From NCBI RefSeq assembly GCF_023631325.1, contig NZ_JALQDG010000040.1:62001-126000 (forward strand): DNA of 64,000 bases, given 5' to 3'. Under the pieces are notes generated by a model. That model made no database searches. It was not told the DNA's origin and saw only the letters and a program-made list of their open reading frames with translations. Of this stretch, positions 9,634 to 18,551 are shown piece after piece. The stretch comes from Caballeronia sp. INDeC2 (GTDB taxonomy: Bacteria; Pseudomonadota; Gammaproteobacteria; Burkholderiales; Burkholderiaceae). Both the position numbers and the translations under genes were made by a program. Each line of letters begins with the position of its first letter. Positions within the stretch are counted from its first letter, which is position 1.

Positions 9634-11481
9634 ATGTCATTGCCGTCGTTTCGCGAACGTCTGACTACACGCATCGTCACGTTGTCGATGGTGTCGCTCG
9701 TCCTCGTGCTCGCGATGATCGGCGGTACGCTCTGGTTATCGTGGCAACTCCAGGGCGCGGGCGCGGCGATCAACGACGCGGGTAGCCTGCGCATGCGCGC
9801 GAACGCGGTGGCGATCGTCCTGATGCAGCGCCCGAAGTCTTCGGAGCCGATGTTGCTGTTCCAGATCGAGCAGATGAACGCGACGCTCGATCGCCTGCGC
9901 AAAGGCGATCCGGCACGACCGCTCTTTCTTCCCGACGATACCGACGTGCGCCGCCAGTTCGATCATGTCGAAAATTCGTGGCGCACGCAGCTCGAACCCG
10001 AAGTGCGCAAAGGCATGGCCGCCGAACCGCAAGCCGTATCGCGCTATCTGCTGGAGTTGCGCACTTTTGTCACGGGCGCGGACGAACTCGTTGGTCTGAT
10101 CGAGCGGGAAAACGCGCGCAAGACCGCGTGGCTGCGCACGTCGCAGATGGCGCTCGCGGCCGTCGCGTGTCTGGGCACCGCGGCGATCGTCTACCTGCTC
10201 CATCTATGGATCGTCGTGCCCGTGCAGCGCTTGCAGGAAGGGCTCGCGCGCATCGAAGCACGCGAGTTCGACGCACGCCTGCCCGTCGAAACGCAAGACG
10301 AGTTAGGACATCTTGCGGCAGGCTTCAACCGCATGGCCGCGGAATTGCAGACCCTCTATCGCGATCTCGCGGGCCGCGTCGATGCGAAGACGGCGGAGCT
10401 CGCCGCGCAAAACCGCGAACTCACGGCGCTCTATGAAATGGCGGCGTTCCTGAATCAGTCGAATGACGTCGATGCGCTATGCCGCGGCTTTCTCACGCGC
10501 CTCACGCGTCAATTCGACGCGGACGGCGCGGCGGTTCGTCTCGTCACCGAAGACGGTCAGGTGCGTCTGATCGGTTCGGAAGGGCTGCCCGCCGCGTTGC
10601 TTCAGGACGAACGCTGCTTTGCCGCCGACGGCTGCGTATGCGACGAACGGCCTTGCCGGGACGCGGGCTTCGTGAGCGTGGCGGCGTTCGACATCGTTTC
10701 GCAAGGCGAAAAGCTCGGTGCGTTCTCGCTGCATTTCAGGGCAGCGCGGATCATTCCCGCGTCGGAAGCGCAACTGCTCGAAACGCTCGGCGCACATTTC
10801 GGCACGGCGCTCAAGAGCAGACGGAACGCGGCGCTCGCGCGGCAACTCGCGGTGTCGGAAGAGCGCAATCTAGTCGCGCAAGGCTTGCATGACAGCATCG
10901 CGCAGAGCCTCAACTTTCTGAAGATGCAGGTGCATCTGCTCGACGCCGCCACGCGTGAAGCACGCATGGACGAGATTCGCGAGATCGTGCCCTTGCTCGC
11001 GGGCGGTGTGGCCGAAAGTTATGTCGACGTGCGCGAACTTCTCATGAACTTCCGCACGAAGCTCGGCAGCGGCGAACTCAGGCGCGCGGTAAATGAATCT
11101 ATCGAACGTTTCGGCATGCAGACAGGCGTCGTGCCCACGCTTGACTATCGCGATCAAGGCGGCCTGCCCTTGCCGCCGGATCAGCAATTGCAGGCGCTTT
11201 TCATTCTGCAGGAGGCGCTCTCGAACATTCGTAAGCACGCGGAGGCGCAGCGCGTTAGTGTGACTATCGTCAATGATCGCGACTTTAGCCTCCTTGTCGA
11301 GGATGATGGCCAGGGATACGATCCAGAGGAGATGGCCGTCCTTGGCGAGACGCATGTCGGCTTTCACATCATGCGCGAGCGCGCGCAACGGCTCGGCGCC
11401 ACGCTTCGGTTGACCGGAGCGCCCGGGCGCGGCGCGCGCGTCGAACTCGTCTTGCCGGGCCCGGCGCGTCAGGCTGCATGA
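9634..11481 (+). CDS. narX: Nitrate/nitrite sensor histidine kinase
   Basis: Inner-membrane sensor that phosphorylates NarL. Length 615 residues. Helix 1 spans about 18-38 and helix 2 about 171-193, enclosing a periplasmic domain with the nitrate-binding P-box (DAGSLRMRANAVAI, residues 48-61). A HAMP domain follows (about 193-245), then a GAF-like cysteine-containing central module with Cys at 328, 334, 336 and 341. The HisKA_3 dimerisation segment carries H419 in GLHDSIAQSL, followed by a HATPase with the EALSNIRKHA N-box. Its stop overlaps a possible upstream narL start by 4 bp. Confidence 0.95.
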   Translation: MSLPSFRERLTTRIVTLSMVSLVLVLAMIGGTLWLSWQLQGAGAAINDAGSLRMRANAVAIVLMQRPKSSEPMLLFQIEQMNATLDRLRKGDPARPLFLPDDTDVRRQFDHVENSWRTQLEPEVRKGMAAEPQAVSRYLLELRTFVTGADELVGLIERENARKTAWLRTSQMALAAVACLGTAAIVYLLHLWIVVPVQRLQEGLARIEAREFDARLPVETQDELGHLAAGFNRMAAELQTLYRDLAGRVDAKTAELAAQNRELTALYEMAAFLNQSNDVDALCRGFLTRLTRQFDADGAAVRLVTEDGQVRLIGSEGLPAALLQDERCFAADGCVCDERPCRDAGFVSVAAFDIVSQGEKLGAFSLHFRAARIIPASEAQLLETLGAHFGTALKSRRNAALARQLAVSEERNLVAQGLHDSIAQSLNFLKMQVHLLDAATREARMDEIREIVPLLAGGVAESYVDVRELLMNFRTKLGSGELRRAVNESIERFGMQTGVVPTLDYRDQGGLPLPPDQQLQALFILQEALSNIRKHAEAQRVSVTIVNDRDFSLLVEDDGQGYDPEEMAVLGETHVGFHIMRERAQRLGATLRLTGAPGRGARVELVLPGPARQAA

Positions 11482-11525
11482 ACGAAAGTCGCGCGCTGGT
11501 TTCGAAAGCTGATTCGAGTTGTGTC

Positions 11526-12194
11526 ATGACCATCCGCATTCTGTTGATCGACGATCACGCGCTGTTCCGCTCAGGCGTTCACGCCATCTTGCAGCGTCAA
11601 TCCGATTTCGAAATCGTCGGCGAAGCAGCCGATGGGCTCGAAGGCCTGAAGCGCGCGAAGCAGTTTCGTCCGGACGTGATCCTGCTCGATCTGAACATGC
11701 CCGGGCTTTCGGGGCTCGAAACTTTGAAGCTGCTCGTGCAGGACGTGCCGGAAACCGCGGTGCTCATGCTGACCGTTTCCGAGGATCTCGAGGAACTCGC
11801 GCTCGCATTGCGCGATGGCGCGTGCGGCTATCTGCTCAAGAGCATCGAAACCGAGACGCTCGCCAGCGCGATCCGCAAAGCGGCGGCGGGTCATCCCGTC
11901 ATCGCCGACGACATGACGGCGAAGCTCATCGCCAGCATGCGCGCACCGAAGGCCGCGCCGGTTTCGGCTCCTGCCGCCGCAGCCGATCCACTCACGACAC
12001 GCGAGCGCGACATCATGCGCGAACTGGCGCGCGGCGCGAGCAACAAGGAAATTGCGCGCACGCTGATGCTCGCGGAAAGCACAGTGAAGATCCACGTGCG
12101 CAACATCCTGCGCAAGCTCAATCTGACGAGCCGCGTGCAGGTCGCGATATACGCAGTCGGGCACGATACGGCGCAACCGACGGAAGCCGCCTGA
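11526..12194 (+). CDS. narL: Nitrate/nitrite response regulator
   Basis: NarL/FixJ-type response regulator of 222 residues. The receiver begins MTIRILLIDDHALFRSG; the phosphoacceptor Asp is in VILLDLNMPG (about residue 57). The LuxR-type HTH near the C-terminus reads LTTRERDIMRELARG followed by NKEIARTLMLAESTVKIHV. It is the cognate regulator of NarX and probably controls the nar operon and itself. An alternative ATG at 11478 overlaps the narX stop and would add 16 unconserved residues; 11526 was chosen because it begins at the receiver domain. Confidence 0.93.
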   Translation: MTIRILLIDDHALFRSGVHAILQRQSDFEIVGEAADGLEGLKRAKQFRPDVILLDLNMPGLSGLETLKLLVQDVPETAVLMLTVSEDLEELALALRDGACGYLLKSIETETLASAIRKAAAGHPVIADDMTAKLIASMRAPKAAPVSAPAAAADPLTTRERDIMRELARGASNKEIARTLMLAESTVKIHVRNILRKLNLTSRVQVAIYAVGHDTAQPTEAA

Positions 12195-12242
12195 ATGTTC
12201 ACCGACATGCATCGAAGCTCGCATCACATCAAGCGGTACACC

Positions 12243-13445
12243 ATGAATTCTTATCAAACTGAGTTGCCCATGACCTCTCACGATCATCCCTTCGCGCCGC
12301 TCACGATCCGCGGCCGCAATCTGCTGCCGATCGTGCAGGGCGGCATGGGCGTCGGCATTTCCGCGCATCGCCTGGCGGGCAGCGTGGCGCGTGAAGGCGC
12401 GCTCGGCACCATTGCGAGCATTGACTTGCGTCATCATCATGAGGACTTGCTCGCGATGTGCCGTGAAGACCAATCACGTCCGACGCTCGAGCGCGCGAAC
12501 CTGATCGCGCTCGCGCGGGAGATCAAGGCGGCGCGCGCATTGTCGGAAGGACGCGGCATGATCGCCATCAACGTGATGAAGGCCGTGAGCGCGCATGCGG
12601 ATTACGTACGCGTCGCCTGCGAAGAGGGCGCCGATGCCATCGTGATGGGCGCGGGACTTCCGCTCGACTTGCCCGATCTCACGCAAGGCTGCGATATCGC
12701 GCTGGTCCCGATTCTTTCCGACAGCCGCGGCGTGACCCTCGTTCTCAAGAAGTGGATGAAGAAAGGCCGCTTGCCCGACGCCATCGTGATCGAGCATCCG
12801 GCGCACGCCGGCGGCCATCTCGGCGTGAGCGACGTCGCGGACATGCACGACGAGCGCTTCGGTTTCGAACGCGTGTTGAAGGAACTCGATGCGTCTTTTG
12901 CATCGCTCGGGCTGAAGCGCGAGGATGTGCCGGTGATCGTCGCGGGCGGCATCAATAGTCACGAAGCCGTGCGCAAGTGGCTCGCGGCTGGCGCGAACGG
13001 TGTGCAGATCGGCACGCCGTTCGCCGTCACCGAAGAGGGCGATGCGCATCCCGAGTTCAAGCGCGTGCTCGCCGAGGCGACGCCGGAAGATATCGTCGAG
13101 TTCGTGAGCGTGACCGGCCTGCCCGCGCGCGCCGTGAAGACGCCCTGGCTCATGCGCTATCTGCGCAACGAGGAACGCATCCGCACGAAGATCGGCGCGC
13201 GAAAGCAGACGTGTCCGTCGGCGCTCGAATGCCTGAGCGCGTGTGGCCTGCGCGACGGCATCGAGAAGTTCGGGCACTTCTGCATCGATACGCGCCTTGC
13301 CGCGGCATTGCGCGGCGATGTCGGCAATGGTCTGTTCTTCCGCGGACGCGAGAAGCTGCCCTTCGGCGCGGCGATCCGCAGCGTGCGCGATCTGATCGAA
13401 CTGCTGTTGACGGGCGCGACGAAGGCCGCGCCGGCAGCGTGTTGA
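12243..13445 (+). CDS. NAD(P)H-dependent flavin oxidoreductase, nitronate monooxygenase-like
   Basis: An FMN TIM-barrel protein of the nitronate monooxygenase/2-nitropropane dioxygenase family. The N-terminal PIVQGGMGVGISA, the central EHPAHAGGHLGV (catalytic-type His) and VIVAGGINSHEAVRKWLAAG with GVQIGTPF flavin-binding loops are all present. A C-terminal Cys-containing extension (CPSALECLSACGLRDG) goes beyond the minimal enzyme and resembles the longer subgroup. It follows narL directly, so it may be co-transcribed and could detoxify nitro or nitronate by-products; that role is inferred. The start is uncertain: ATGs at 12195 (with GGAAG upstream), 12243 and 12270 are all in frame. Confidence 0.85.
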   Translation: MNSYQTELPMTSHDHPFAPLTIRGRNLLPIVQGGMGVGISAHRLAGSVAREGALGTIASIDLRHHHEDLLAMCREDQSRPTLERANLIALAREIKAARALSEGRGMIAINVMKAVSAHADYVRVACEEGADAIVMGAGLPLDLPDLTQGCDIALVPILSDSRGVTLVLKKWMKKGRLPDAIVIEHPAHAGGHLGVSDVADMHDERFGFERVLKELDASFASLGLKREDVPVIVAGGINSHEAVRKWLAAGANGVQIGTPFAVTEEGDAHPEFKRVLAEATPEDIVEFVSVTGLPARAVKTPWLMRYLRNEERIRTKIGARKQTCPSALECLSACGLRDGIEKFGHFCIDTRLAAALRGDVGNGLFFRGREKLPFGAAIRSVRDLIELLLTGATKAAPAAC

Positions 13446-13450
13446 AAATA

Positions 13451-13469
13451 CCGAAACGCCGTGTTTCGG
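13451..13469 (+). terminator. Hairpin after the nar cluster
   Basis: CCGAAAC (13451-13457) pairs with GTTTCGG (13463-13469) around a 5-nt loop, 6 bp after the nitronate monooxygenase-like stop. There is no T-run, so it may only be an RNA 3'-end hairpin. Confidence 0.4.
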
Positions 13470-13573
13470 CGGCAGCCGTGAACGATCGTCCCCTTCCTAT
13501 TGGCTGCGAACGGGCGCGGTTCTAGTCTTGATGTCGCTGGTTCACAGGCCGTGATCGAGGGAATTTCAACGCC

Positions 13574-13795
13574 ATGTCGAAGCGCTTTCCGCTGAATCCG
13601 AAACATCCTGAGCGAAATTGCTGGGGCTGCGATCACTATTGCGCGACGGACGCTTTGCGTTGCGGCAACGGTTCGAGCCGCACTCAGCATCCGGCCGAGC
13701 TGCTCGGCGAAGACTGGTACGAGCAAGGCGAGTGGAATCTCGATATCGTCGGGGATGCGAAATCGATTCAGCCGGGCTGCGCGCGGTCGGATTAA
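13574..13795 (+). CDS. DUF3079 family small protein
   Basis: A 73-residue protein beginning MSKRFPLNPKHPERNCWGCD, the characteristic N-terminus of the DUF3079 family found in betaproteobacteria. A C-x2-C-x4-C type pattern (CWGCDHYC) suggests metal binding, but the function is unknown. ATCGAGGGAA precedes the start at about 12-bp spacing. It stands alone between the nar cluster and a convergent histidine kinase gene. Confidence 0.85.
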   Translation: MSKRFPLNPKHPERNCWGCDHYCATDALRCGNGSSRTQHPAELLGEDWYEQGEWNLDIVGDAKSIQPGCARSD

Positions 13796-13830
13796 GCGGC
13801 CAGGATCGGCGAGCGCGCGGCGGGTGACGC

Positions 13831-15051
13831 TCAGAGAGCCTTGCCAGCTTCCAAAGGAACACGCGCGGTGAAGCATGTCCCGTCATTGATAGACGAGCAC
13901 ACTTCGAGCGTACCGCCGTGTGCTTCCACAATCTCTTTGCAGATGTACAGTCCCAGGCCCAGTCCCCCGCCCGGTGCGCTGGTCTTCGGTCGCCAATATG
14001 GTTCGAACACCCGCTGTAGTACCTGCGATGGAATTGGCTCGCCACCGTTGGATACGGAAAGTACGAGCGTCCCCGAATCGACGGCGGCGCGCACGACCAC
14101 CGGCGCTTCCGGCGAGCCGTGAGTGAACGCATTCGCGAGCAGATTCGACATGAGCTGCTGCAAGCGAGCGAGGTCGCATCGAGCCGGCCCGTCCACGGAG
14201 ATGGCGCAATCCACCACTCGTGACGGATACGTCATGCACAGTTCATCCACGACCGCACGCAGATGAACGCCGAGGTCGAGTTCATCGTTCAGTGCGATAA
14301 CCATGCCTGATCCCATGCGGCCCCGCGCGAAGTCCATCACGTCATCGATGAGCCGGGCCATTCGCAACGCCGAGCGCTTGAGGCGATGTCCGATCGCCGC
14401 AATGTCCGGTTCCGTTTGACGCCGGCTTAATAACTCAGCCGTTGCGCTGACCGCCGACAATGGGCTGCGCAAGTCGTGGCCCAGCACGGCGATGAATTGC
14501 TCGCGCAAAGTGGCCGTTTCCCGCTCCCGAATCAACTGCGACTCGGTCGACAATTGCCTTTGCTCGCTGTCGAGTTGCATGCCGATGAGGTTGGCGAACA
14601 CTTCGAACATGCGAACGATTTTCGGGTCCGAGACTGCCGCTGGCCGCGCGTCGATTGCGCACAGGTTTCCGAAATACTCGCCGCCTGGCAAGACGATCGG
14701 GACGGAGATGTAGCTTCTCAGCCCGTAAATCTGCGGCGTATGGTGATCGCGATACTTGTCGCTTTGGGTGAAGTCGTCGATGACGATCGCGAGGCGAGCG
14801 GCGCGAGATTCGAAGCACAGCGTGGAGTGAAGCTGGAGTTGTCCGCCCGGTTTGAGGCCGAATCCGACTTTGTCGAGCACCGCGCAGGCCGTCCAGGTCG
14901 CATCGGTCACGCGCGCGACGGCGGCGAAACCCATCCCCGTCTCTTCGCAGATCATTTTCAGCATCGAAGGGACGGCGCCGATCCGGACGACGGCGCCGAT
15001 ATCGCGCGCCAGTGCTTCACCGGAATCAACTGCGTTGACGATGTTTTCCAT
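13831..15051 (-). CDS. GAF-domain sensor histidine kinase
   Basis: Soluble sensor kinase of 406 residues with no membrane segment. A GAF domain covers about 20-165 (it includes YISVPIVLPGGEYFGNLCAI). HisKA follows with H192 in AVLGHDLRSPLSA, then a HATPase with QLMSNLLANAFTHG and GGLGLGLYICKEIVEAHGG boxes. No receiver domain is fused and no response regulator is adjacent, so its partner is unknown. A GTG at 15060 would add three residues; the ATG at 15051 is preferred. It converges with the DUF3079 gene. Confidence 0.88.
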   Translation of the reverse strand: MENIVNAVDSGEALARDIGAVVRIGAVPSMLKMICEETGMGFAAVARVTDATWTACAVLDKVGFGLKPGGQLQLHSTLCFESRAARLAIVIDDFTQSDKYRDHHTPQIYGLRSYISVPIVLPGGEYFGNLCAIDARPAAVSDPKIVRMFEVFANLIGMQLDSEQRQLSTESQLIRERETATLREQFIAVLGHDLRSPLSAVSATAELLSRRQTEPDIAAIGHRLKRSALRMARLIDDVMDFARGRMGSGMVIALNDELDLGVHLRAVVDELCMTYPSRVVDCAISVDGPARCDLARLQQLMSNLLANAFTHGSPEAPVVVRAAVDSGTLVLSVSNGGEPIPSQVLQRVFEPYWRPKTSAPGGGLGLGLYICKEIVEAHGGTLEVCSSINDGTCFTARVPLEAGKAL

Positions 15052-15237
15052 GCTGCACACGCATCCGGGTTAGGAATCGACGAAATCAGTCGAATATTAG
15101 GGCATTGACGCGATGGACCTCCGCAATCCAGTCAGCGTACTACATCAATCGTCGGCATGGTTCCTGCTCTTCCGCTCAAGGGCCCTAACACTTATTCATA
15201 CGATTCGGTCCGCATGTGCAGATGGACGGAGGCAAAA

Positions 15238-15831
15238 ATGAAGAAAGTAAGAATCGACCTCTTGCGTCCCACACAGGTGACGCACGGTTTCCGCGAAATA
15301 CTCGACAAGACGAAAGTCTATGAGTCGCTATCGGGTCATGATCTGGAAATGGCGATCGCTGAAAAGCCGGTTCCTGTCGTGCTCGGGCCGGGCGGCGCGC
15401 CGTTCGCGATCGACCATCATCATGTCGCAACCGCGTTGTGGCGCGCCAAAATAAAGGTCGTGCCTGTCGTTCTGGTCGCTGATCTGTCGTCGCTCAGCAA
15501 GGCCGACTTCTGGCTGACGATGGAAAATAATCGTTGGGCCTATCCCTATGACGCGCAGGGGCGGCGCGTCGCGTTCGCCGATTTTCGGGACCATGTGTGG
15601 GAATTGATCGACGATGACTTTCGAAGTCTGTCGGCGGCGGTGCGCGACGCGGGCGGCTACGAGAAGACACCGGTTCCGCTGGAAGAATTCCGCTGGTCCG
15701 ATTTCCTGCGACGCCATTTGCCGCCGCCCAAAAGCGACGCCGAGTACGATGCGCTCGTCGAACAAGGCGTGAAGCTCGCGAAGACCAAAGCCGCGCTCGG
15801 ACTTCCGGGGTATCTCGGCCCGGCTGACTGA
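15238..15831 (+). CDS. ParB-like nuclease-fold protein
   Basis: A 197-residue protein resembling the ParBc_2 ('putative ParB-like nuclease') family. It starts MKKVRIDLLRPTQVTHGFREI and has a central HHH motif (IDHHHVATALWRA, about residues 57-69) and a conserved WPYD-like aromatic block. It is not a chromosome-segregation ParB: there is no parA neighbour and no HTH domain. The start is fixed by CGGAGG (15227-15232), 5 bp upstream of ATG. Function is unknown; related ParB/sulfiredoxin-fold proteins include nucleases and nucleotide-using enzymes. Confidence 0.8.
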   Translation: MKKVRIDLLRPTQVTHGFREILDKTKVYESLSGHDLEMAIAEKPVPVVLGPGGAPFAIDHHHVATALWRAKIKVVPVVLVADLSSLSKADFWLTMENNRWAYPYDAQGRRVAFADFRDHVWELIDDDFRSLSAAVRDAGGYEKTPVPLEEFRWSDFLRRHLPPPKSDAEYDALVEQGVKLAKTKAALGLPGYLGPAD

Positions 15832-15897
15832 CGCTGACGGAAATCGTCTCCACTGCAAGTTTGCGCTGGCCAGGCAGCTTCATCACTGGAGGACCCG

Positions 15898-16407
15898 ATG
15901 AACATCCTCGTAGCGATATTCGGCGAAGGCAGGGATCTCGATGCCCTACAGATGGCCGCAAGAACGGTCGTCGTCTTTTTCGCGGCGCTCGTCTTCATCC
16001 GCATCTCCGGCCGACGCTCGTTCGGGCAACGCTCTCCCTTCGATTACGTGGTCGCGATTCTCCTTGGCGCCACGTTGAGCCGCGTTATCGTCGGTGCTTC
16101 GCCGGCAATTCCTACGCTGGTTGCTTCGCTCGTCATGGTGCTGATCCACCGGGCGCTCGCGTGGGCTTGCATCCATTCGCCGCGACTGGAATCGCTCGTG
16201 GTCGGAGTGGAAAGAGAAATCTTCAAGGATGGCCGGTTCAACGAAAATCAGATGTCGGCGGCACTTATCACGAGAACCGACGTGTTCGAGACCGCGCGCC
16301 AGGAACTTCATACGCTCGATCTCGATGACGTGCATTCGGCCATACTCGAGCGCAACGGGCAGGTCAGTCTTGTGCGCAAGAAGACGGAGCGAAAGCAAGA
16401 TAGCTGA
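15898..16407 (+). CDS. DUF421 (YetF-type) membrane protein
   Basis: A 169-residue protein with about three N-terminal membrane helices (about 18-40, 50-68 and 72-92), then a cytoplasmic domain. The RTVVVFFAALVFIRISGRRS and SPFDYVVAILLGATLSR segments are typical of DUF421/YetF proteins, whose function is not established. A strong GGAGG lies 6 bases upstream of the ATG. It converges with the unknown gene pair on the opposite strand, with only 3 bp between the stop codons. Confidence 0.85.
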   Translation: MNILVAIFGEGRDLDALQMAARTVVVFFAALVFIRISGRRSFGQRSPFDYVVAILLGATLSRVIVGASPAIPTLVASLVMVLIHRALAWACIHSPRLESLVVGVEREIFKDGRFNENQMSAALITRTDVFETARQELHTLDLDDVHSAILERNGQVSLVRKKTERKQDS

Positions 16408-16410
16408 GCG

Positions 16411-16758
16411 TCATCTTCGACGAGCGGGCAGTGGTTCGAGCGCCAGCCGTCGAGCTTCGACCGCCTGCAGTGAGCTTTCCAGCAAGGCGCCGTTGTTCCA
16501 CATCCAGAGCGGCAGCACCGTAATGACAGCATGATTGCCGATGTCCTGCACGACGACGAAGCAGCAGTCATCCGCTTTGCTGTAGAGGAGGCTCAGGCCC
16601 CTGTTCGCCGACGACTCGCCGAGCCAGATGCATCGGCCCGCGTCGATCATCGAGCGAACCGCGGTTGTCGACAAGGAACATCGTTCGTTCACGCGTTCCT
16701 TGGCGTGCGGCGAAATCCAGGAACGGCGCGGGTTCGATCGTCGCTTCGAAAAGTGCAC
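16411..16758 (-). CDS. Hypothetical protein, DUF4258-like fold suspected
   Basis: A 115-residue protein with a GTG start, 10 bp after the stop of the upstream gene, so the two are almost certainly one operon. A pattern of HAKERVNERC followed by VRSMIDAGR, then a strand-rich CCFVVVQDIGNHAVITVLPL, resembles the compact RelE-superfamily DUF4258 layout (H-x2-R-x3-R, helix, strands). That is only a pattern resemblance. I cannot assign a function. Confidence 0.6.
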   Translation of the reverse strand: MHFSKRRSNPRRSWISPHAKERVNERCSLSTTAVRSMIDAGRCIWLGESSANRGLSLLYSKADDCCFVVVQDIGNHAVITVLPLWMWNNGALLESSLQAVEARRLALEPLPARRR

Positions 16759-16768
16759 GTCTTTCAGC

Positions 16769-17107
16769 CTAGGTCGGAGCGAATACCACCGCGCCAGCGT
16801 CGGCGATGTACGTGAAGCTTCGAAAGAACCGATACGCCTGATCGCCGACCGTCATCCGGTTCAAACCAACTTGAGTCGATTCAAGCATTTCTCGCGCTAT
16901 CGCCGACGTAATCGTGCCCTGACTGGTCAGCTTCACGTCCTCTTCGGACGGATCGCCAACGTAGACCGCAAAGAGGTCTTGACCGCGACGCATCATCACG
17001 ACGCACTTACCCTTTTCCAGCGACAGTTCCAGATATGCGGCCAGCGTTCGAAGCGATTCGGGCGTACGTCCGTCAGCGCCGGACGTTGGTTCTAATGTGG
17101 TGGCCAT
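16769..17107 (-). CDS. Hypothetical protein, first gene of an unknown pair
   Basis: A 112-residue acidic alpha/beta protein with no signal peptide and no membrane helix. Readable blocks are SLRTLAAYLELSLEKGKC, then VVMMRRGQDLFAVYVGDP and SAIAREMLESTQVGLNRM. I do not recognise the family. GGAGA lies 9 bases upstream of the ATG, and the next gene follows after 10 bp. The adjacent divergent MFS gene starts 180 bp away. Confidence 0.65.
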   Translation of the reverse strand: MATTLEPTSGADGRTPESLRTLAAYLELSLEKGKCVVMMRRGQDLFAVYVGDPSEEDVKLTSQGTITSAIAREMLESTQVGLNRMTVGDQAYRFFRSFTYIADAGAVVFAPT

Positions 17108-17287
17108 TTTGCTGTCTCCGTCGAAGGAAGTAGGTCCAGCCCCAAAAGCTTACTCCTTTGCTGCACGCCTTCGCCTCGAGACAATATCGGATTGTTCGTC
17201 CGCGTCGGCTTGTCTGTTCAGACCGCGATACTTTTTCCCACGCCAAAGCCCGCTTAGAGTGTCAGGCTCAATCTCATATTCGTCGCC

Positions 17288-18526
17288 ATGCAAATCGATA
17301 CGCCTACGACCTCAGCGTCGCAGTACGGAACCACCACATCGTTGCGCCAATGGCTTTCCGTGGTCGCGGTGGCTGTCAGCGCATTCGCCTTCGTCACGGC
17401 CGAATTCTTGCCGGTTGGCCTGTTGATCCAGATTGCGCACGATCTCGGCATCAAACCCGGCGTCGCCGGCTTGATGGTCACGACGCCCGGCATCATGGCC
17501 GCCATCTTCGCGCCAGCGTTGATTGCGGGCGCCGGACGCATGGATCGCCGCGTCGTATTCCTGCTGTTGACGGCAGTGCTTCTGGTTTCCAACGTTCTGT
17601 GCGCAATCGCGACGAGTTTCCCGGTGCTCCTCGCAGGACGCGCCTTGCTCGGCGCCGCGCTCGGCGGATTCTGGACGCTGGCGACGGCCGCCGCGCCGCG
17701 ACTCGTCGAACCGAAGGATGCCGCGAAGGCCACCGCGACCATTCTGACGGGCGTCACGTGCGCGACGGTCATCGGCGTTCCGCTCGGAACGTTCATCGCG
17801 TCGTTCGCGTCGTGGCGAGCGTCGTTTGCCGCCACCGCAGGCCTGGTGGCGCTCGCGTTGATCGCACAGGCGTTTCTCGTGCCGTCTCTGCCGTCTGCGT
17901 CGGGGCTGCGCGTCGCCGACTTCAAAACCCTGCTTCGCCGTCCGCACACCCGTTGGAGTCTGTTGATGGTGGCGCTCGTGTTCGGAGCGCATTTCTCGAC
18001 CTATACGTATATCGCGCCGCTGCTGGAACAGGATTTCTCCGTGCGCGGCATCACGCTGCTGCTGTTTGGATTTGGCCTGGTCGGATTCTTTTCGAATGCC
18101 CTGATGTCGATGGCCGTCGCAAACCATCTGAAGAAGTCCGTCGCGGCGATGATTTTGCTTCTGCTCGCCGCCATATCGTCGATGCTGCTGCTCGACCATT
18201 CGATCGGGGGCGAAGCTGCGGGGATGCTGCTTTGGGGCGTCGCTTTCGGCGCGCTGCCGCTGTGCTTCAGCGTATGGATTCAGCGCGGCACGGCGGATAT
18301 GCCTGAAGCGGGATCGGCGATGTTCGTCAGCATCATTCAGGTCGCCATCGCTGCGGGTTCCGCGGTGGGCGGTTCTATCGTCGACCATGCCGGACTGAGC
18401 GCCGACTTCACGATGGGGTGCGGGCTCGCCGTGCTCGGGCTGATAGCGCTCCAGCGACTTGCAGCATTGGAGCGGCCGACCGGGAAATCGGCGTTCGTCA
18501 GCGAGTGCGAACCGTCGGCGGATTGA
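17288..18526 (+). CDS. MFS transporter, DHA1 (AraJ/YdhP-like) family
   Basis: A 412-residue, 12-helix major facilitator. FAFVTAEFLPVGLL in helix 1 and the motif GAGRMDRRVVF after helix 2 are typical of the AraJ/YdhP/NepI efflux branch, which exports sugars, purine ribonucleosides or drugs. GRALLGAALGGFWTLATAAAPRLV is the helix 4 region. The substrate is not predictable. The promoter region (17108-17287) holds an inverted repeat ACAAT/ATTGT at 17181-17195. It converges with the EamA gene. Confidence 0.88.
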   Translation: MQIDTPTTSASQYGTTTSLRQWLSVVAVAVSAFAFVTAEFLPVGLLIQIAHDLGIKPGVAGLMVTTPGIMAAIFAPALIAGAGRMDRRVVFLLLTAVLLVSNVLCAIATSFPVLLAGRALLGAALGGFWTLATAAAPRLVEPKDAAKATATILTGVTCATVIGVPLGTFIASFASWRASFAATAGLVALALIAQAFLVPSLPSASGLRVADFKTLLRRPHTRWSLLMVALVFGAHFSTYTYIAPLLEQDFSVRGITLLLFGFGLVGFFSNALMSMAVANHLKKSVAAMILLLLAAISSMLLLDHSIGGEAAGMLLWGVAFGALPLCFSVWIQRGTADMPEAGSAMFVSIIQVAIAAGSAVGGSIVDHAGLSADFTMGCGLAVLGLIALQRLAALERPTGKSAFVSECEPSAD

Positions 18527-18545
18527 CGATTCGCATGCGATCGTC
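18525..18545. terminator. Dyad between convergent MFS and EamA genes
   Basis: GACGAT and ATCGTC arms flank a CGCATGCG palindrome, with one bulged T, in the 25-bp gap between two convergent genes. The geometry would suit a shared terminator, but there is no T-run on either side and the centre leaves little loop. Confidence 0.3.
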
Positions 18546-18551
18546 GCGGCG

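Noticed and set aside
13446..13573. Integration or phage attachment site after the nar cluster
   Set aside because: No integrase, tRNA or flanking repeat was seen.
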